The position numbers were made by a program, and so were the translations under genes. From the NCBI GenBank assembly GCA_024138025.1, contig JAMXBD010001396.1, forward strand, positions 1 to 64,000: 64,000 bases of DNA, in the 5' to 3' direction. Positions 47,208 to 60,000 of the stretch are shown here, in pieces; position 1 is the stretch's first letter; each line of letters opens with the position of its first letter. The DNA comes from Combretum micranthum. Lineage: Eukaryota > Streptophyta > Magnoliopsida > Myrtales > Combretaceae. The notes under the pieces were generated by a model that saw only the letters and a program-made list of their open reading frames with translations, made no database searches and was not told where the DNA came from.

Positions 47208-48784
47208 TATAGACACCTCATTTTGACAATTTATTTTTGTCAAATTATTGATAATTAGATCTTAATATTAGTGTGTATATATATATAGCTAAATTAAAGG
47301 AATATTTGCAATTATAACCATTAGGATTAGAAATGAATTAGGAAATTAAATCAAATTAAGGGAAATAAATATAATGGATGTAATCTATATACATATATAA
47401 TATAGTATAACATATAAAAAAGTACTATTCATCTTCAACCTTGGGCAGCCCGATGGGCCCCCTTTTTGGCTCATTTTCGGTCCATTTCCAAACTCGATTT
47501 CCACGAAATGAATGCACATATGGAAACTAGGTATGGAGTAGTTTAATTCGGTATGTAGATTATGTGTTTTCATCAACAATAACTATTTGAAATTCGAGCT
47601 TGAAAATTGGGAAAAACATGTTTTTGTTAGTTTCCTCAAAAACTCAAAAACACGTGAAATTCGCTTTTTAGGCAAGATTGAAGATTTGAGTCGTTATAAT
47701 ATGAGAAAGACATATTTGACAGGACATTTAATTGGAAAGTTACAACCGTTTTGCCTCCTATTTTTTCAAATTTGTGAAAACCGTGTCTTAGAACCCTAGA
47801 TTCTCAATCGATTGTTTAGGAAAATTTTGAGCCGAATTAAAACATATAAATAGTCTTCCCATCTTCTATTTTTTTTCAAAAAAAGGTCTGCTCTCTCCTA
47901 ATACTTTTAATTTTATTCTCAATTTTTTATTTCGTCTTGGTGTTCTTAAATTTAGGTTTCAACATTATAATTTTAAATTCTTTGTAAAAAAAAAAAAAAG
48001 AAAAATCGGACCAATTGGAAGCTACCGGAGTGTTTAGTAGATCGAGGGCTTCAAAACCCCTCTATTCGGCCACTGTATCACCCTGTGATCACCCCCAACC
48101 CAATTCCACATTCGTCTGTCTCCAATCGATCAGCCGGAGCTCCGACTATCAATTCTCCTGCGCGCGTTCAATCCTCAAGTAAGCCTTTTTTTTTTTTTTA
48201 CTTAATAAAGCATACTAATAATATAATATTATAAGTTAATGAATTATCGTAGCATTGTAACAATGAAAAATAATAATAAATAATAAGATCTAGACATAAT
48301 AAATATTACATATTATTATTAGTTGTTTAGGCATTGAAAACATGAGGTTAATTAATATGTCTTTTTGAGTGATTGCTTTGTAATATTGTTTATAGATTAA
48401 ATTCTTAGGTTTATATTGTATAAAATTGCTATTAAAATTCCTAAATTAATTTTTATCTTGACAAGATTTATTATGGCTTTGCCAATTGATTTTCATAAAT
48501 TTGATTTATTAATATTATCATAGCACTTTGATTTTAACTTTCACTGTAATCCCTTGACTAATAAATTTAGTTCTTTTTTTAAATACTTTAATGACATAGA
48601 TTGAACCTTTGCCATGATGTATTCAAATAATAAGTTATTATATAATAACCATGATGTCCGCGATATACCATTTGATGTTATAAATATTTCATCTTTTATA
48701 TGTTTGTAATAACATTTTTTTTCTCCTGCATGTGTGAAATTTGATTTCTTGTGATAATTTAATTAATGATAACATGTGGATTGT
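47208..48784 (+). repeat. 5' LTR of Tat-like element, 3'-truncated
   Basis: It begins TATAGACACCTCATTTTG (the 3' LTR has TGTAGATATCTC). It aligns to 51760-53328, including the GC-richer leader at 48000-48185 that ends in a splice-donor-like 'ctcaagtaagcc' followed by poly-T. At 48785 it switches abruptly from LTR into the coding sequence upstream of RNase H. The other LTR continues for about another 830 bp. Confidence 0.85.
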
Positions 48785-49370
48785 AGATTAGCTAGCTGAA
48801 AACCCGGTTGAAGATAATGTGATTGATGGAGAAGCTCAATTTAAGGATGGAAGCATATTGCTAGCAGATTTGGATAAAGAATCAAAACAGTCCACCCCTA
48901 AATGAAGTTGTACTTTAATGGAGCAGCTAATGTATGTGGATGTGGAATTAGGGCAGTCTTAATATCACCAGATGTTAATCAATACCCCTCTTTAGCAAGA
49001 TTGACATTCGCTTATACTAATAATGTGGCAGAATACGAGGCTTGCATCATGGGTCTCAAGATAGCACTTGACATGGAGATAGATGATCTTGAAGTATATG
49101 GAGACTCCTCTCTCATCATCTTTTAAACACAAAGAGAATACAAGACGAAGGATATTAAATTGGTGCCTTATCACCAACATTTACTAGAATTAACATAGAA
49201 ATTCAAAGAAATATCATTTACTTATATGCCAAGAAACCAAAACCAGTTCGCGGATGCATTAGCCACATTAGCATCTATGATTCAGATCACTGATGGAGTT
49301 CAGATTCAACCTTTAAAGGTTCGCATTGAAAAGGAACGGGCATTTTGCTTGAATACTGAAAAAGTCCCAA
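48785..49370 (+). pseudogene. Tat-like RNase H (archaeal-type second RNase H)
   Basis: A short lead (LAENPVEDNVIDGE) precedes KLYFNGAANVCGCGI and AVLISPDVNQYP, then TNNVAEYEACIMGLKIALDM and LEVYGDSSLIIF. These are the D/N-G-A, E-Y-E-A and G-D-S positions of the RNase H fold, with the first Asp changed to Asn (FNGAAN for FDGAAN). Beyond a stop it continues KLVPYHQHLLEL and RNQNQFADALATLASM, the C-terminal Asp block. In its normal setting it follows RT, which is absent here. Confidence 0.88.
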
Positions 49371-50625
49371 AGAAAGATCCCTAGTATGCTAATATCAAAG
49401 AATTCCTCCAAGATGGCAAGTACCCTGAAGATGCCTCAACAAAGGAGCAAAGAACGCTAAGACGCTTAGCAGCTCATTTCATGCTCAGTGGTAATACATT
49501 ATACAAAAAATCATTTGATACTACTCTCTTGAGATGCATAGATGAGGCAGAAGCAGATATGTTGATGAAGGAAGTCCATGAAGGGATATGTGGACCTCAC
49601 ATGAATGGATACTAGCCAAGAAGATTATGATGATGGGTTATTTTTGGATAACTATGGAATCAAATTGTATCAAACACGTGAGACATTGTCACTTGTGCCA
49701 GATATACTCCAATAAGATAAATGCTCCTCCCAAAGAATTGCGATCGTTGTCTTCACCTTGGCCCTTATCGATGTGGGGTATGGATATGATAGGGCCAATT
49801 TCGCTAAAAGCCTCAAATGGCCACCGATTTATATTAATGGCAATTGACTACTTTACCAAGTGGGTTGAAGCATTCTCGTACACTAATGTTACCAAAGGAG
49901 TAGTTGTCAAGTCCATCAAGAGAGATATCATAGCTAGATATGGAGTCCCTGATACAATCATTACAGACAACGGTACCAATTTAAACAACAAATTAATGTC
50001 TAAATTGTGCTAAAATTTTGGGATGAAACATCGAAACTCTGCCCCATATTGACCTCAGATGAATGAGGCAATTGAAGCAGCCAACAAAAACATCAGGAAA
50101 AGAATAGAGAAGATGGCTATCACTTACAAAGACTAACATGACATATTGCTTTTTGCACTCATGGCCTACCGAACATCCATCAGAGTATCAACAGGAGCAA
50201 CCCCCTATTCATTAGTCTATGGTGCGGAAATAGTTTTGCTAGTTGAAGTTAAAATCCTGTCACTTAGAATATTGGCAAAAACCGAATTGGATGAAGCTAA
50301 ATGGGTGAGAAACAGGATTGATCAGCTGAATCTCAATGATGAAAGGAGGATGACCGCTCTATACCATGGTCAGCTTTACTAGCCAAGAATGGCTCGAGCA
50401 TTCAATAAGAAAGTTCACCCGAGAAATTTCAAAGAAGGAGACTTAGTCTTGAGAAAAGTGCTCCCGAATGTTCAAGATCCTAGAAGAAAGTTTACTCCTA
50501 ATTATGAAGGACCATATGTAGTAAAGAAAGTGTTGCCTGGTGGTACATTGATTTTGACTAGAATGGATGGTCCAGATTTGAAAGACCTTGTAAATTCTGA
50601 TACGGTTAAGTTATGCTACTCTTGA
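49370..50625 (+). pseudogene. Tat-like integrase with C-terminal tail
   Basis: The zinc-binding HHCC end runs through EVHEGICGPHMNG, then, after a frameshift near 49585, HVRHCHLCQIY. The core shows all three catalytic positions: FILMAIDYFTKWVEAFSY (Asp), IITDNGTNLNN (Asp) and QMNEAIEAANKNIRKR (Glu). Then come LMAYRTSIRVSTGATPYSLVYGAE and the tail KKVHPRNFKEGDLVLRKVLP with NYEGPYVVKKVLPGGTLIL, ending TAA/TGA at about 50625. Stops at four points, several explicable by C-to-T change, inactivate it. Confidence 0.92.
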
Positions 50626-51292
50626 GAAATTAATGAGAATCCTATCAAGTTCAGAAAATTTGTTGACTACTTCGTCTATGTGTGATCTAATTTTTGTTAT
50701 CTATAGACAAAAAGATATCTCTAGCGGTCTCCAATCATCAAATTGGTCATTGACCATCCACGTTAATTGATAAGTTCTCTTTCATCCTTATATATCCCAA
50801 ACACTTAAAACAAGAGCGTACTATGAGAGAGAGAGATTTGATCAATTTATAAATTTATAAAAACATTCTAATACTTTGTGATTTGATCTTTTCTTAAAAA
50901 AATGTCTATTTCAGGGGAATAACATAAGAAGTCATAAGTTCAAGCTACAAATTAAGGCAGACTCTAAGAACCATCTCTTGTATCATCCTGTGATCAAGAC
51001 CATCGAAAGAATCCAGTTACCATCAAGAGACAAACAAGGATACTCAAATCAAAGGATAGCTACTGTGAATGCACTCTAGCTTGACGGAGTTAACCTAGTG
51101 ATGAGCGGACTTCACCAAGTGGTCTGACAAGTTTAAAAGCTCCTATAAGAATCTGGTAAGTTTTTTTAAAATAAATATATTTCTAGGATTAAATTTTTCA
51201 GGAAATTAGCTCTAGAAGCCACGCAAAGCATGAGGAAATCAAGATCTCGAGACATGAGATATGTTACTTAGGGATCAGAACATCAGACCCAA

Positions 51293-51530
51293 TTCAAGAG
51301 GCGTTTCAGAACATAAATCACCTCCGCTTAAGAAGCAACTCGGTTCAAGAGGAGTTTCAGAACATGAATCACCTCCACTCAAGAAGCAACATAGTTCAAG
51401 AGGCGTTTCAGGACATGAATCACCTCGGCTCAAGAAGTGATCCAGCTCAAAGCAACAGTTCAGAACATGAATCGTCTCTGCTCAAGAAACAACTTCATCT
51501 CTACTCAAGAAGCAATCCTATCTCCACTCA
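51293..51530 (+). repeat. 51-bp minisatellite in the 3' non-coding region of the Tat-like element
   Basis: Units start at 51293, 51344, 51395, 51446 and 51497, exactly 51 bp apart. The shared core is 'ttcaagaggcgtttcagaac' followed by 'atgaatcacctcc.ctcaag' and 'aagcaac'. The first three units are closest and read in one frame as a 17-residue Ser/Arg/Lys-rich repeat. The period is a multiple of three, so the frame is kept. Variable tandem repeats in this place are known for Tat/Ogre elements. Confidence 0.85.
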
Positions 51531-51759
51531 AAAAGCGACATCCTTTCAAGTACGAACTCAATACCTGAGACCTGAATCAAGGGATGGTTCAGTACATGAA
51601 GCATCCTTGCTTAATAAGCAGTTCAAGGAGCATATTAGAACATGAAAAAGCTCTCACTCCACTCAAGAAGTGGGAGTTCCCGATAAGTTAAAGGCAAAAT
51701 GAGGTCTACTTTATCTTTGTGATAAGGTTTTGACAAACCTCATCACAAAGAGAGGCAAC

Positions 51760-54164
51760 TGTAGATATCTCATTTTGGCAATTTATTTTTGTCAAATTAT
51801 TGATAATTAGATGTTAATATTAGTATATATATGGCTAAATTAAAGGAATATTTGTAATTATAAGCATTAGAATTAGAAATGAATTAGGAAAATAAATCAA
51901 ATTAAGGGAAATAAATATAATGGATGTAATCTATATACATATATAATATAGTATAATATACTAAAAAAAAAATGTTCATCTTCAACCTTAGGTAGCCCGA
52001 TGGGCCCCCTTTTGGGCCTATTTTTGGCCCATTCCAGACCCTATTTCCACAAACCAAATGTACATATGGAAACTAGGCATGGATTAGTTTAATTTGGTAT
52101 GTAGATTACGCGTTTTCATCAATAATAATTGTTTCAAATTCATGCTTGAAAATTGGGAAAAACGTGTTTTTGTTAGTTTCCTCAAAAACTCAAAAACACG
52201 TGAAATTCGTTTTTAAGGCAAGATTGAAGATTTGGGTCGTTATAATATGGGAAAGACATATCTGACAAGATATTTAATTGAAAAGTTACAACTGTTTTGC
52301 CTCCAATTTTTTCGAATTTGTGAAAATCGTATCTTAGAACCCTAGATTCTCAATCAATTGTTTAGAAAAGTTTTGAGCCGAATTAAAATATATAAATAGT
52401 CTCCTCATCTTCTGTTTAAAAAAAAAAAAGGTCTGCTCTCTCCCAATACTTTTAATTTTATTTTGAATTCTTGATTTTGTTTTGGTGTTTTCAAATTTAG
52501 ATTTCAATATTCTAATTTTAAATTCTTCGTAAAAAAAAAAAAAAGGAAAATCAGAGCAATTAGAAGCTACTGGAGTGTTTGGTAGATCAAGGGCTTCAAA
52601 ACCCCCCTATTCGGCCACCACATTGCTATGTGATCACCTCAACCCAATTCCACATTCGTTTGTCTCAAGTCGACTAACTGGAGCTCCAACTATCAATTGC
52701 CATGCGCGCGTTCAAACCTCACATAAGCCTTTTTTTTTTTTTTTTTACTTAATAAAACATACTAGTAATATAATATTATAAGTTAATGAATTATCATAGC
52801 ATTGTAACAATGAAAAATAATAAACAATAATAAGATTCTGACATAATAAATTTTACATATTATTATTAGTTGTTTAGGCATTCAAAACATGAGATTAATT
52901 AATGTCTTTTTGAGTGATTTCTTTGTAATATTGTTTATAGATAAAATTCTTAGGTTTATATTGTATAAAATTGCTATTAAAATTCCTAAATTAATTTTTA
53001 TCTTGATAAGATTTATTTTGGTGTTACCAATTGATTTTCATAAATTTGATTTATTAATATTATCATAGCACTTTCATTTTAACTTTCACTATAATCCCTT
53101 AACTAATAAATTCGGTTTTTTTTTTAAATACTTTAATGACATAGATTGAACCTTTTCCATGATGTATTCAAATAATAACTTATTATATAATAACCATGAT
53201 GTTCAAGGTATACCATTTGATGTTATAAATATTTCATTTTTTATATGTTTGTAATAACATTTTTTTTCTCTTGTATGTGTGAGATTTGATTTCTTGTGAT
53301 AATTTAATTAATGATAACATGTGGATTGATATGCTATGTTTCCTTAAAGAGTTTTGTCACTTAGAAAAAATTTTGATTTTTATGAAATAGCAAGAATTTA
53401 AATTGATAAATCTTAGGATCCATATCATCATAAAGCTAATTTTATCAAAACTATCAAAATTTAAGAAATTTAAAGCGAAAAGAATTAAAAACTCTAAAAT
53501 TGATCAACAAATTAAAGTTTTCATTAAAGAACTACGTGTGGTCTGATTTCGATTAGTGGGTACGTAGGCACCTAAATGGGTTACTCAAAATATGTAAAAA
53601 ATTATATTTGTGAATTTGATTGATTTGATCTTATTGATTCTCTTAGTTTAGTTTAGGATATATGAATATTGATAGAATTTGATAGGATTTGATTAATTTG
53701 ACTATATTGAGTTCTTAGATTATATATGATTGTTGATGGAAATTGATTAGTTGATTAAATTAGTAAATTTTACATATTTGTAAATATTAGCTATGGGATT
53801 AGTTAGTTAGATCCTTGAAAATATTTTATAATTTGGATTTAGGACGTGAAAGAAAGCAATTTTAATTGGAAAGCTATAAGTGGTAACCATTTAGGTTTTA
53901 ATAGGTTAGCCTTCGAACTTAAGTTAATTTCTGGTTTTCATTTTTTTTAAATGATTTTTTTGCGGATCAGTAGCATAACCGAGATCAACCTACCCATTGA
54001 TCTTGGTTTCCTTTTTTCCTGACTCTAGTTAGGTGGCGACTCCAAAATAATTTTCAAAACTGATATTTCCTTTAATTCTTAGTCGATAATTTATATCAAA
54101 TGGGTTAGGATTTGATGTAAATCGGATTAAAGGAAATTGAACCAGAAATCAAAATCCATGCTCG
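51760..54164 (+). repeat. 3' LTR of Tat-like element
   Basis: Starts TGTAGATATCTCATTTTGG after the purine-rich 'aaagagaggcaac'. It matches the 5' copy to about 53328. Beyond that it extends alone, past 'taggtggcgactcc' (about 54031), typical of the end region of Tat-type LTRs. The right end is an estimate. Confidence 0.75.
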
Positions 54165-54960
54165 ACAATTGTTGCAGAAGGGATTCATCAGAGAAAGTAT
54201 GAGTCCATATGTTGTGGTTGTGTTTCTAACCACAAAGAAAGATAGGAGGTAGAGAATGCACATTGACAGCAGGGCCATCAACAAGATCACTATTGGGTAT
54301 AAATTCCCAATACCCCGATTAGAAGACATGTTGCATAGGTTAAGTGAGGTGAATGTGTTTTCTAAAGTTGACCTAAGGAGTGGCTACCATCATATTAGAA
54401 TCATGCTAGGGGATGAGTGAAAAACAGCATTCAAGACAAAGGAAGGTTTATATGAATGGTAGTGATGTCATTTAGTCTCTACATCACACCAAGCACTTTT
54501 TTGCGTGTCATGAATCATGTACTAAAACCATTCATGTTCACTTTCTAGTGTTCTTATTTGATGACATCTTAACTTATAGCAAATCTGAAGAAGAGTGTGT
54601 AGAAACATTTGAAAGATATATTGACTGTAATAAAGGAGAATAAGTTATATGCAAATTTGAAGAAGTGTATTTTCATGTCTAGAAAGCTGTTGTTCTTGGG
54701 GTTTGTAGTTAGTGGTGAAGGGATTACAGTGGATGAGGAGAAGCTAAGGGCTATTAGAGAGTAGCCTATTCCAAAGAATGTAATTAAGCTAAGAAGTTTC
54801 CTAGGATTAGCCAGTTTTTATAGACATTTTATCAAGCATTTCAGTAGTATTGCTGCTCCATTAACAGATTATCTAAAGAGAGGGAAGTTTTAATGGGGTG
54901 AAGAGACTGGGGTTGGTTTTGCAGGGCTAAAGGAGAAGTTGTGTAGTGCTCCTGTACTAA
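54105..54960 (+). pseudogene. Gypsy reverse transcriptase (outer element)
   Basis: From about 54160: LLQKGFIRESMSPYVVV, then LTTKKD and [26 protein letters not shown], then [16 protein letters not shown], and TAFKTKEGLYEW. The YFDD active-site box is represented by FLFDDILTYS (about 54550). Next come LLFLGFVVSGEGITVDEEKL and LRSFLGLASFYRHFIKHFSSIAAPLT. There are several frame changes and stops. Confidence 0.9.
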
Positions 54961-55360
54961 CACTACCTGATTTTAATAAATTGTTTGAAGTGAATTGTGA
55001 TGTTAGTGGGTAGGCATTGGAGTTGTGTTATCACAGGAGAAAAGACTTTTCTTCAGTGAGAAGCTATGTGAATCTAGGCAGAATTGGTCCACTTATGACA
55101 AGGAGTTTTACTCTGTTGTGAGGGCATTGAGGGTTTAGAAGCATTACCTAGTTGAGAAGGAGTTTATCCTAGACTTAAATTGTGGTGCTATGAAGCACTT
55201 GAGTAATCATACCTGAATTAGCAAAAACATGCATGCTAGATGGATCTAGTTCCTGCAAAAATTCCATTCAAACTGAAGCATAAGTCTAGGATACAGAACA
55301 AAGTAGACGATGCTTTGAGTAGAAGGGCTAATCTACTAGTGACTATGAGCACTAAGATTG
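54961..55360 (+). pseudogene. Gypsy RNase H (outer element)
   Basis: [16 protein letters not shown] (first Asp) is followed, in a shifted frame, by VLSQEKRLFFSEKLCES and WSTYDKEFYSVVRALR (Glu/Asp positions), then KHKSRIQNKVDDALSRR (the 'N..aDaLSR' end). Present but broken. Confidence 0.85.
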
Positions 55361-56570
55361 TTGAGTTTGAGCATTAGAAAAAGATGTATGAAAGTGATAC
55401 TAACTTCAAGGATATTTGAGGCAAATGCATTACAAAAGAACCTTATGGTGAGTTTCATGTTCATGAAGGGTACTTGATGAAAGGAAACCAACTGTGTATC
55501 CCTAAGTCTTCTCTGAGATAAAAGCTAATTAGAGATCTGCATGAGGGAGAACTAGCTAGACACTTGGGTAGGAATAAGACCATCGTAGCGGTAGCTAACA
55601 GGTTTTATTGGCCACATTTGAGGTAGGATGTTAGTAAGATTATACATAGATGCTATGTTTATCAAACATCCAAAAGGTAGTCCTAGAATACTGAGTTATA
55701 CACACTACTGCCAATTTTTGAGAACATTTGGGAGGACCTATCTATGGGCTTCATACTAGGTTTACCTCGTACCTAACGAGGTGTTAACTTAATGTTTGTT
55801 ATTGTTGATAGGTTCTCAAAGGATGGCTCACTTTATTCCATGCAAGAAAATTGTAGATGTGCAAGTAATTGTGAAGTTGTTCTTCAGGGAAGTGGTGAGC
55901 CTTCATGGAGTTCCTAAATCCATCACTTCAAATAGGGATAGCAAATTCTTTGTCATTTTTGGAGGACCTTATGGCAGATGTTTAATTCCGTTTTGAACTA
56001 CAGTAGTACAGCTCACCCACAAATAGACGGGTAGATGGAAGTAACCAACCGAACTCTTGGTAATTTAATCAGAAGCATATGTGGAGAAAAGCCAAGATAA
56101 TAGGATGTGGCTTTAGCCCAAGTAGAGTTTCTCTATAATAGCACTATCCATAAGACCATAGGGAAATCACAATTCTTTGTAGCCTACATCAAGACATCAC
56201 AACACACATTAGACTTGATCAAGTTGCCCAATATATATATAATAAGTATAGCTGCTAAGAACATGGTTAAGTACTAGCAGGCTACTACAGTTGAAGTAAG
56301 GGAAAGGATTGAGGAAGCCAATGCCAAGTACAAGGAAGCGGCGAACAAACATCGAAAAAGGCAGTTGTTTGAGATAAGAGATTAAGTGATGGTATTCTTG
56401 AGGAAGGAACGGTTTCCAGTGGGCAAGCATAGTAAGTTGCAGCAAGAAATATGGTCCTTGTCAGATCATGAGGAAGATCAATGACAATGCATACGTGGTT
56501 GGTCTTCCTAAAAATATAGGTATTTTAAAGACCTTCAATATTATTGATCTTATCTGTTCCACTCCAACGA
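55361..56570 (+). pseudogene. Gypsy integrase and tail (outer element)
   Basis: [19 protein letters not shown] (zinc-binding His end), RFYWPHLR, then a degraded CxxC. The core retains [21 protein letters not shown] (Asp) and 'D.dskF' (about 55935-55955), then AHPQIDG-stop-MEVTNRTLGNL (Glu). It continues to KLPNIY.., REERIEEANAKYKEAANKHRK, KYGPCQIMRKINDNAYVVGLP and TFNIIDL, a typical gypsy integrase tail. No chromodomain follows. Frames are broken at many points. Confidence 0.88.
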
Positions 56571-56617
56571 TTCTCCATTATATCCGAAAGAGAACTCAGG
56601 GTGGAGTTCTTTACACA

Positions 56618-56627
56618 TAGGAGAGAA
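56618..56627 (+). other. Polypurine tract
   Basis: The purine run 'aggagagaa' ends directly at the start of the 3' LTR. It is the expected plus-strand primer of the outer gypsy element. Confidence 0.75.
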
Positions 56628-57017
56628 TGATGCAGATGATGTAGTAGACACATATTTGAACAAGAGAGATTCATTCAAGGAGAGAAGGAAGCAGCACTGG
56701 GCCACCCTTACACCGCCGACCTTGAAAGATACGGTGCCAGCATTGAAGGCTATACTGCCAGCATTGAAGCCGACCTACATTGCTTCAGTTTCTTCTTTAG
56801 GCTGCCAACTTTTATTTCTTGTTTATCTTTTATGGTTCTCCATGTATAAATAAATAGTCCTTTACACTTATCTTTTTTTTTTTAGAACTTATCATATACT
56901 TTTGAAGTCCAAAATTAAGAGAATTTTCTCTTTAAGATTGCATCCTTTGCAATTGTTATGTGATTTAGGTTACTCGGTGAGTGTTCTAATTTGTGTTTAT
57001 GCTAACACGCTACATCA
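56628..57017 (+). repeat. 3' LTR of gypsy element
   Basis: TGATGCAGATGATGTAG.. aligns to the 5' LTR over its full length. A TATA-like 'tgtataaataaatag' lies at about 56843-56857. It is followed immediately by the AGATT duplication. Confidence 0.9.
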
Positions 57018-57022
57018 AGATT
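57018..57022. repeat. Target site duplication AGATT (right)
   Basis: Identical to 44746-44750. See the left duplication. Confidence 0.85.
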
Positions 57023-60000
57023 GAAATTAATCGTATGGAAAATATTCATGTTTTTTCATATTGAATCATTAGTCATAATGTAAATCGCTTATATGTTGGG
57101 GATTTTTTTTTTTGGAGACTTTTTTTGCTTAGTCTATACTATACATGATAGATGATTGTCATTATACATGACAATGAAATCTCACACACCAAAACATGAT
57201 ACTATACTTCATGCATATGCCTATAAGTAACATCATATGACCAAAATTTTTACCAAAATAAAAATTCTTTAAGTTAAATTAGTATGTTCAAACATATATC
57301 ACAATCCCCATAATGAAAACTCGAAACAATTCTGGTCCACTTTTACAAATGCGCTTGAGTTAGATATATTGTTCTTCAAAAAATATGTAAGACTCAATTC
57401 TATTACAATTTACTGAAATTGCTAATCATTTTATAATGCGTTCATTACTTCACTTGCTATCATGTTGTCATTTTAAACATGGTCTAGTTACAACATCTAA
57501 CTAATGTCTCATTCCACTGATTTGTGTCCATTGTGACATAGCATCCTCCTTACTCAACTTACCATATCATACATGACTCAATTATATTGATAATCCATAA
57601 GGTTTCCTCAGCAAGCACCTAATATAACCATTTCATCTAATACATACAAGACCATCATACTCTTCTTTTTATTGGCTACTACATGCAATTATCAATTGGT
57701 GTTCAATTATTTTGTCATGGAAAAAAAACATATATATATATATATATAGGTGTCATATAACCCATCATCACATTCTTGAAATTCAATATGATGCTCCTTT
57801 GAATCAAAATTTTCCTATTAATGTTGAATCTCGGATTAAAATATTGATTTGTTTCAATCCATGTTATTATATTTTCATAATCTTTCTTTTTTATCCTTAA
57901 CAAATTAATTATTCAAATTCCAATTTATTTAATCTAATGGTTTCACTTAATCAAGAATTAAAATAGTTGCCTCTCAAAACAAGAGGTCAACCTATAGATG
58001 TTGTCAAATGGGTCAATAGAAGAGTTAACAATCTTCTTTTTGTTTCCCATCGTTTCATTTAATTCATTCTACATATAACACTGTTTAAATGTTAAGATTT
58101 TTATCATTCTAGTACCCATACTTCACATAAACATTGATTTTGATCTATATGAGGGTTTGCTTCTTATGAAAATTAACCTTGATTGTCCAAGGATTTACTC
58201 TTAATTACAATTTTCTTACCAAAAGTTCAATTCACATAGCTTTAATTTTACAAATCTAAGCATAAGTTTCTATTTATCTAAATTGAAAGTGGCATTTGGA
58301 AGTTTACCTGGTTACGGTGTCTCCCATCTTCTTTGTCTCCGAATTATAATGTTGAACTACATTTATAAGAAGAGTAAGGCGCGCGCGCACACACACATAA
58401 TAACAAGGAAAATAAAAAGGTTTTGTTTATTATTTTTCTTGTATTTGTCTCATTATTTTGTTAATGTTGGTTTTTTTTTTCTTCTTTATATAACTTACAT
58501 TATTATCATTTTAATCATTCATGGAGGAACTTTTGTTTATGCGCATTTTATTTTTTTATATATAAACTTGGGTTATTCCAAAATTGTAAATATGAGAGAA
58601 TTAAAGAAAACTAATTATAATGAAAAGGTGCTTGTTTACTATAATAGACTTTTTTTTTCCCAAATCCAAGAATAGACATTTAATCAATGTTATGTGGTAA
58701 CTTTATATCTTATATATTACCATAATAATTATAGAAAACATCTACACAAACATATGGTAGAAAATTAAATAATAATAATAATAACAACAACAACAATATA
58801 CAGTCAGTTGTGATGGCTAATTATAACTTGACATAACATTTAAAATACAAGACAATTGTGAAGAGAACCCCTGGTATGTATTTATTTTGAAAACATGTTT
58901 CCTTTTTTTTCAGTTGAACTTTGAAAACATGTTTCCAAAAGACAATTCCAACATAAAATATGTATAGCTTTTGAAGGTCGTAATACAAATCACTTTTGAA
59001 GTGTTTTGATATACTTAAAATCAAGTGAGCGGGCATATGGTTAGTTAGATATGAAACCTTATACATACTCTATCCAGTAAAGTATAAATTTTGAAGTTTG
59101 AAATCAGAATATACCATATGGCCTCCGATAACCTATACCTTGTTAGAACAAGTAGGTTTTGCCTATCTTTTTCATAAATTTGAAGTTTATCTAATATTAA
59201 AAAAGCTATATATATCAAACCACTGTGAAACATCACATGAAATTGTAGTAAATTTTGTGATATTAAAAAAGAAAATTTTTCTATCTTCATTATTTCAAGT
59301 TTATGTAATATTATTAAAAAATTAAAAGAAAAAATAACTACAAAATTTATAGAGTGTAACTAAGGGAAGAAGAAAGGAAAAAAAAAAAAGAAGAAAAAAA
59401 AAGTAGTTTTAGAATTAAGGATTTTATCTTGAAACATTTTATGGCTAAGAAATATAAAATTATTATCTAATTTCGTTTATGCATATCATTTAAAAATTTT
59501 ATGAAGTTTTTATTTCTATACCTTATCTTGTAAAAGTACATTTTGAAAAATTTTATATGCAAAATCTACCATGTGACCTTCAAAGGAAATTCTATAGTCT
59601 CGTCGACTATCTAACGGCTCACACCATACCCAACCATAATCAAACCACTAAAATAATTAATATTTCAATTGTTATATTTATTTTAACGGTTATATGATTA
59701 ACTAAACGTCTCATTGATGAGACTGTGGAAGCTTCTAATCTTCAATACCCAATCAAATAAGATATGTGCGGATATATGTATGGTAAGATTACTTATTCAG
59801 TATTCCTAATATATTTGAGAGCATGTTGGTCAAGTTAAACTGAGTTTTCCGAGACTTTAAGTGTAAATCATTTTTAAAAAATTATTGAATTCAAGTAGTA
59901 CTTAACTTTATTTAGTCTAAAAAATTATATGGTTGAATTTGGCTCATTCGATAAATAAGTTTAATTTCAAGATCTAACTCGAGCCAAACTTAAATAATTC

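Larger units (their letters stand above)
47208..54164 (+). mobile_element. Nested Tat-like Ty3/gypsy element with internal deletion
   Basis: The 5' LTR (from 47208) and 3' LTR (from 51760) share 1.57 kb of sequence. Between them only RNase H, integrase and a long 3' non-coding region remain. The second RNase H of archaeal type and a repeat-bearing region before the 3' LTR are characteristic of the Tat/Ogre/Retand lineage. The insertion point interrupts the outer element's RT at 'EKVQL'. The right limit is placed where the outer RT resumes. The flanks acagc and acaat match at 3 of 5 bases, so the exact end is uncertain. Confidence 0.85.
44751..57017 (+). mobile_element. Ty3/gypsy retrotransposon with nested Tat-like element
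   Basis: LTRs of about 393 and 390 bp (44751-45143 and 56628-57017), a primer site, gag, protease, RT, RNase H, integrase and a polypurine tract appear in gypsy order. A 7-kb element is inserted between 47208 and about 54164, so the pre-insertion length was about 5.3 kb. The C-terminus ends soon after the integrase tail, with no recognisable chromodomain. Many stops look like C-to-T or G-to-A changes, including in the LTRs, consistent with deamination of methylated cytosines. Confidence 0.92.

Noticed and set aside
48992..49180. 62-codon minus-strand frame overlapping RNase H
   Set aside because: Antisense shadow of the Tat-like RNase H coding region, which has clear motifs on the plus strand.
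58283..58675. 130-codon plus-strand frame
   Set aside because: It runs through (GC)n(AC)n and poly-T tracts, has extreme Phe/Ile/Tyr/Lys bias and no recognisable domain. Such frames arise by chance in AT-rich DNA.
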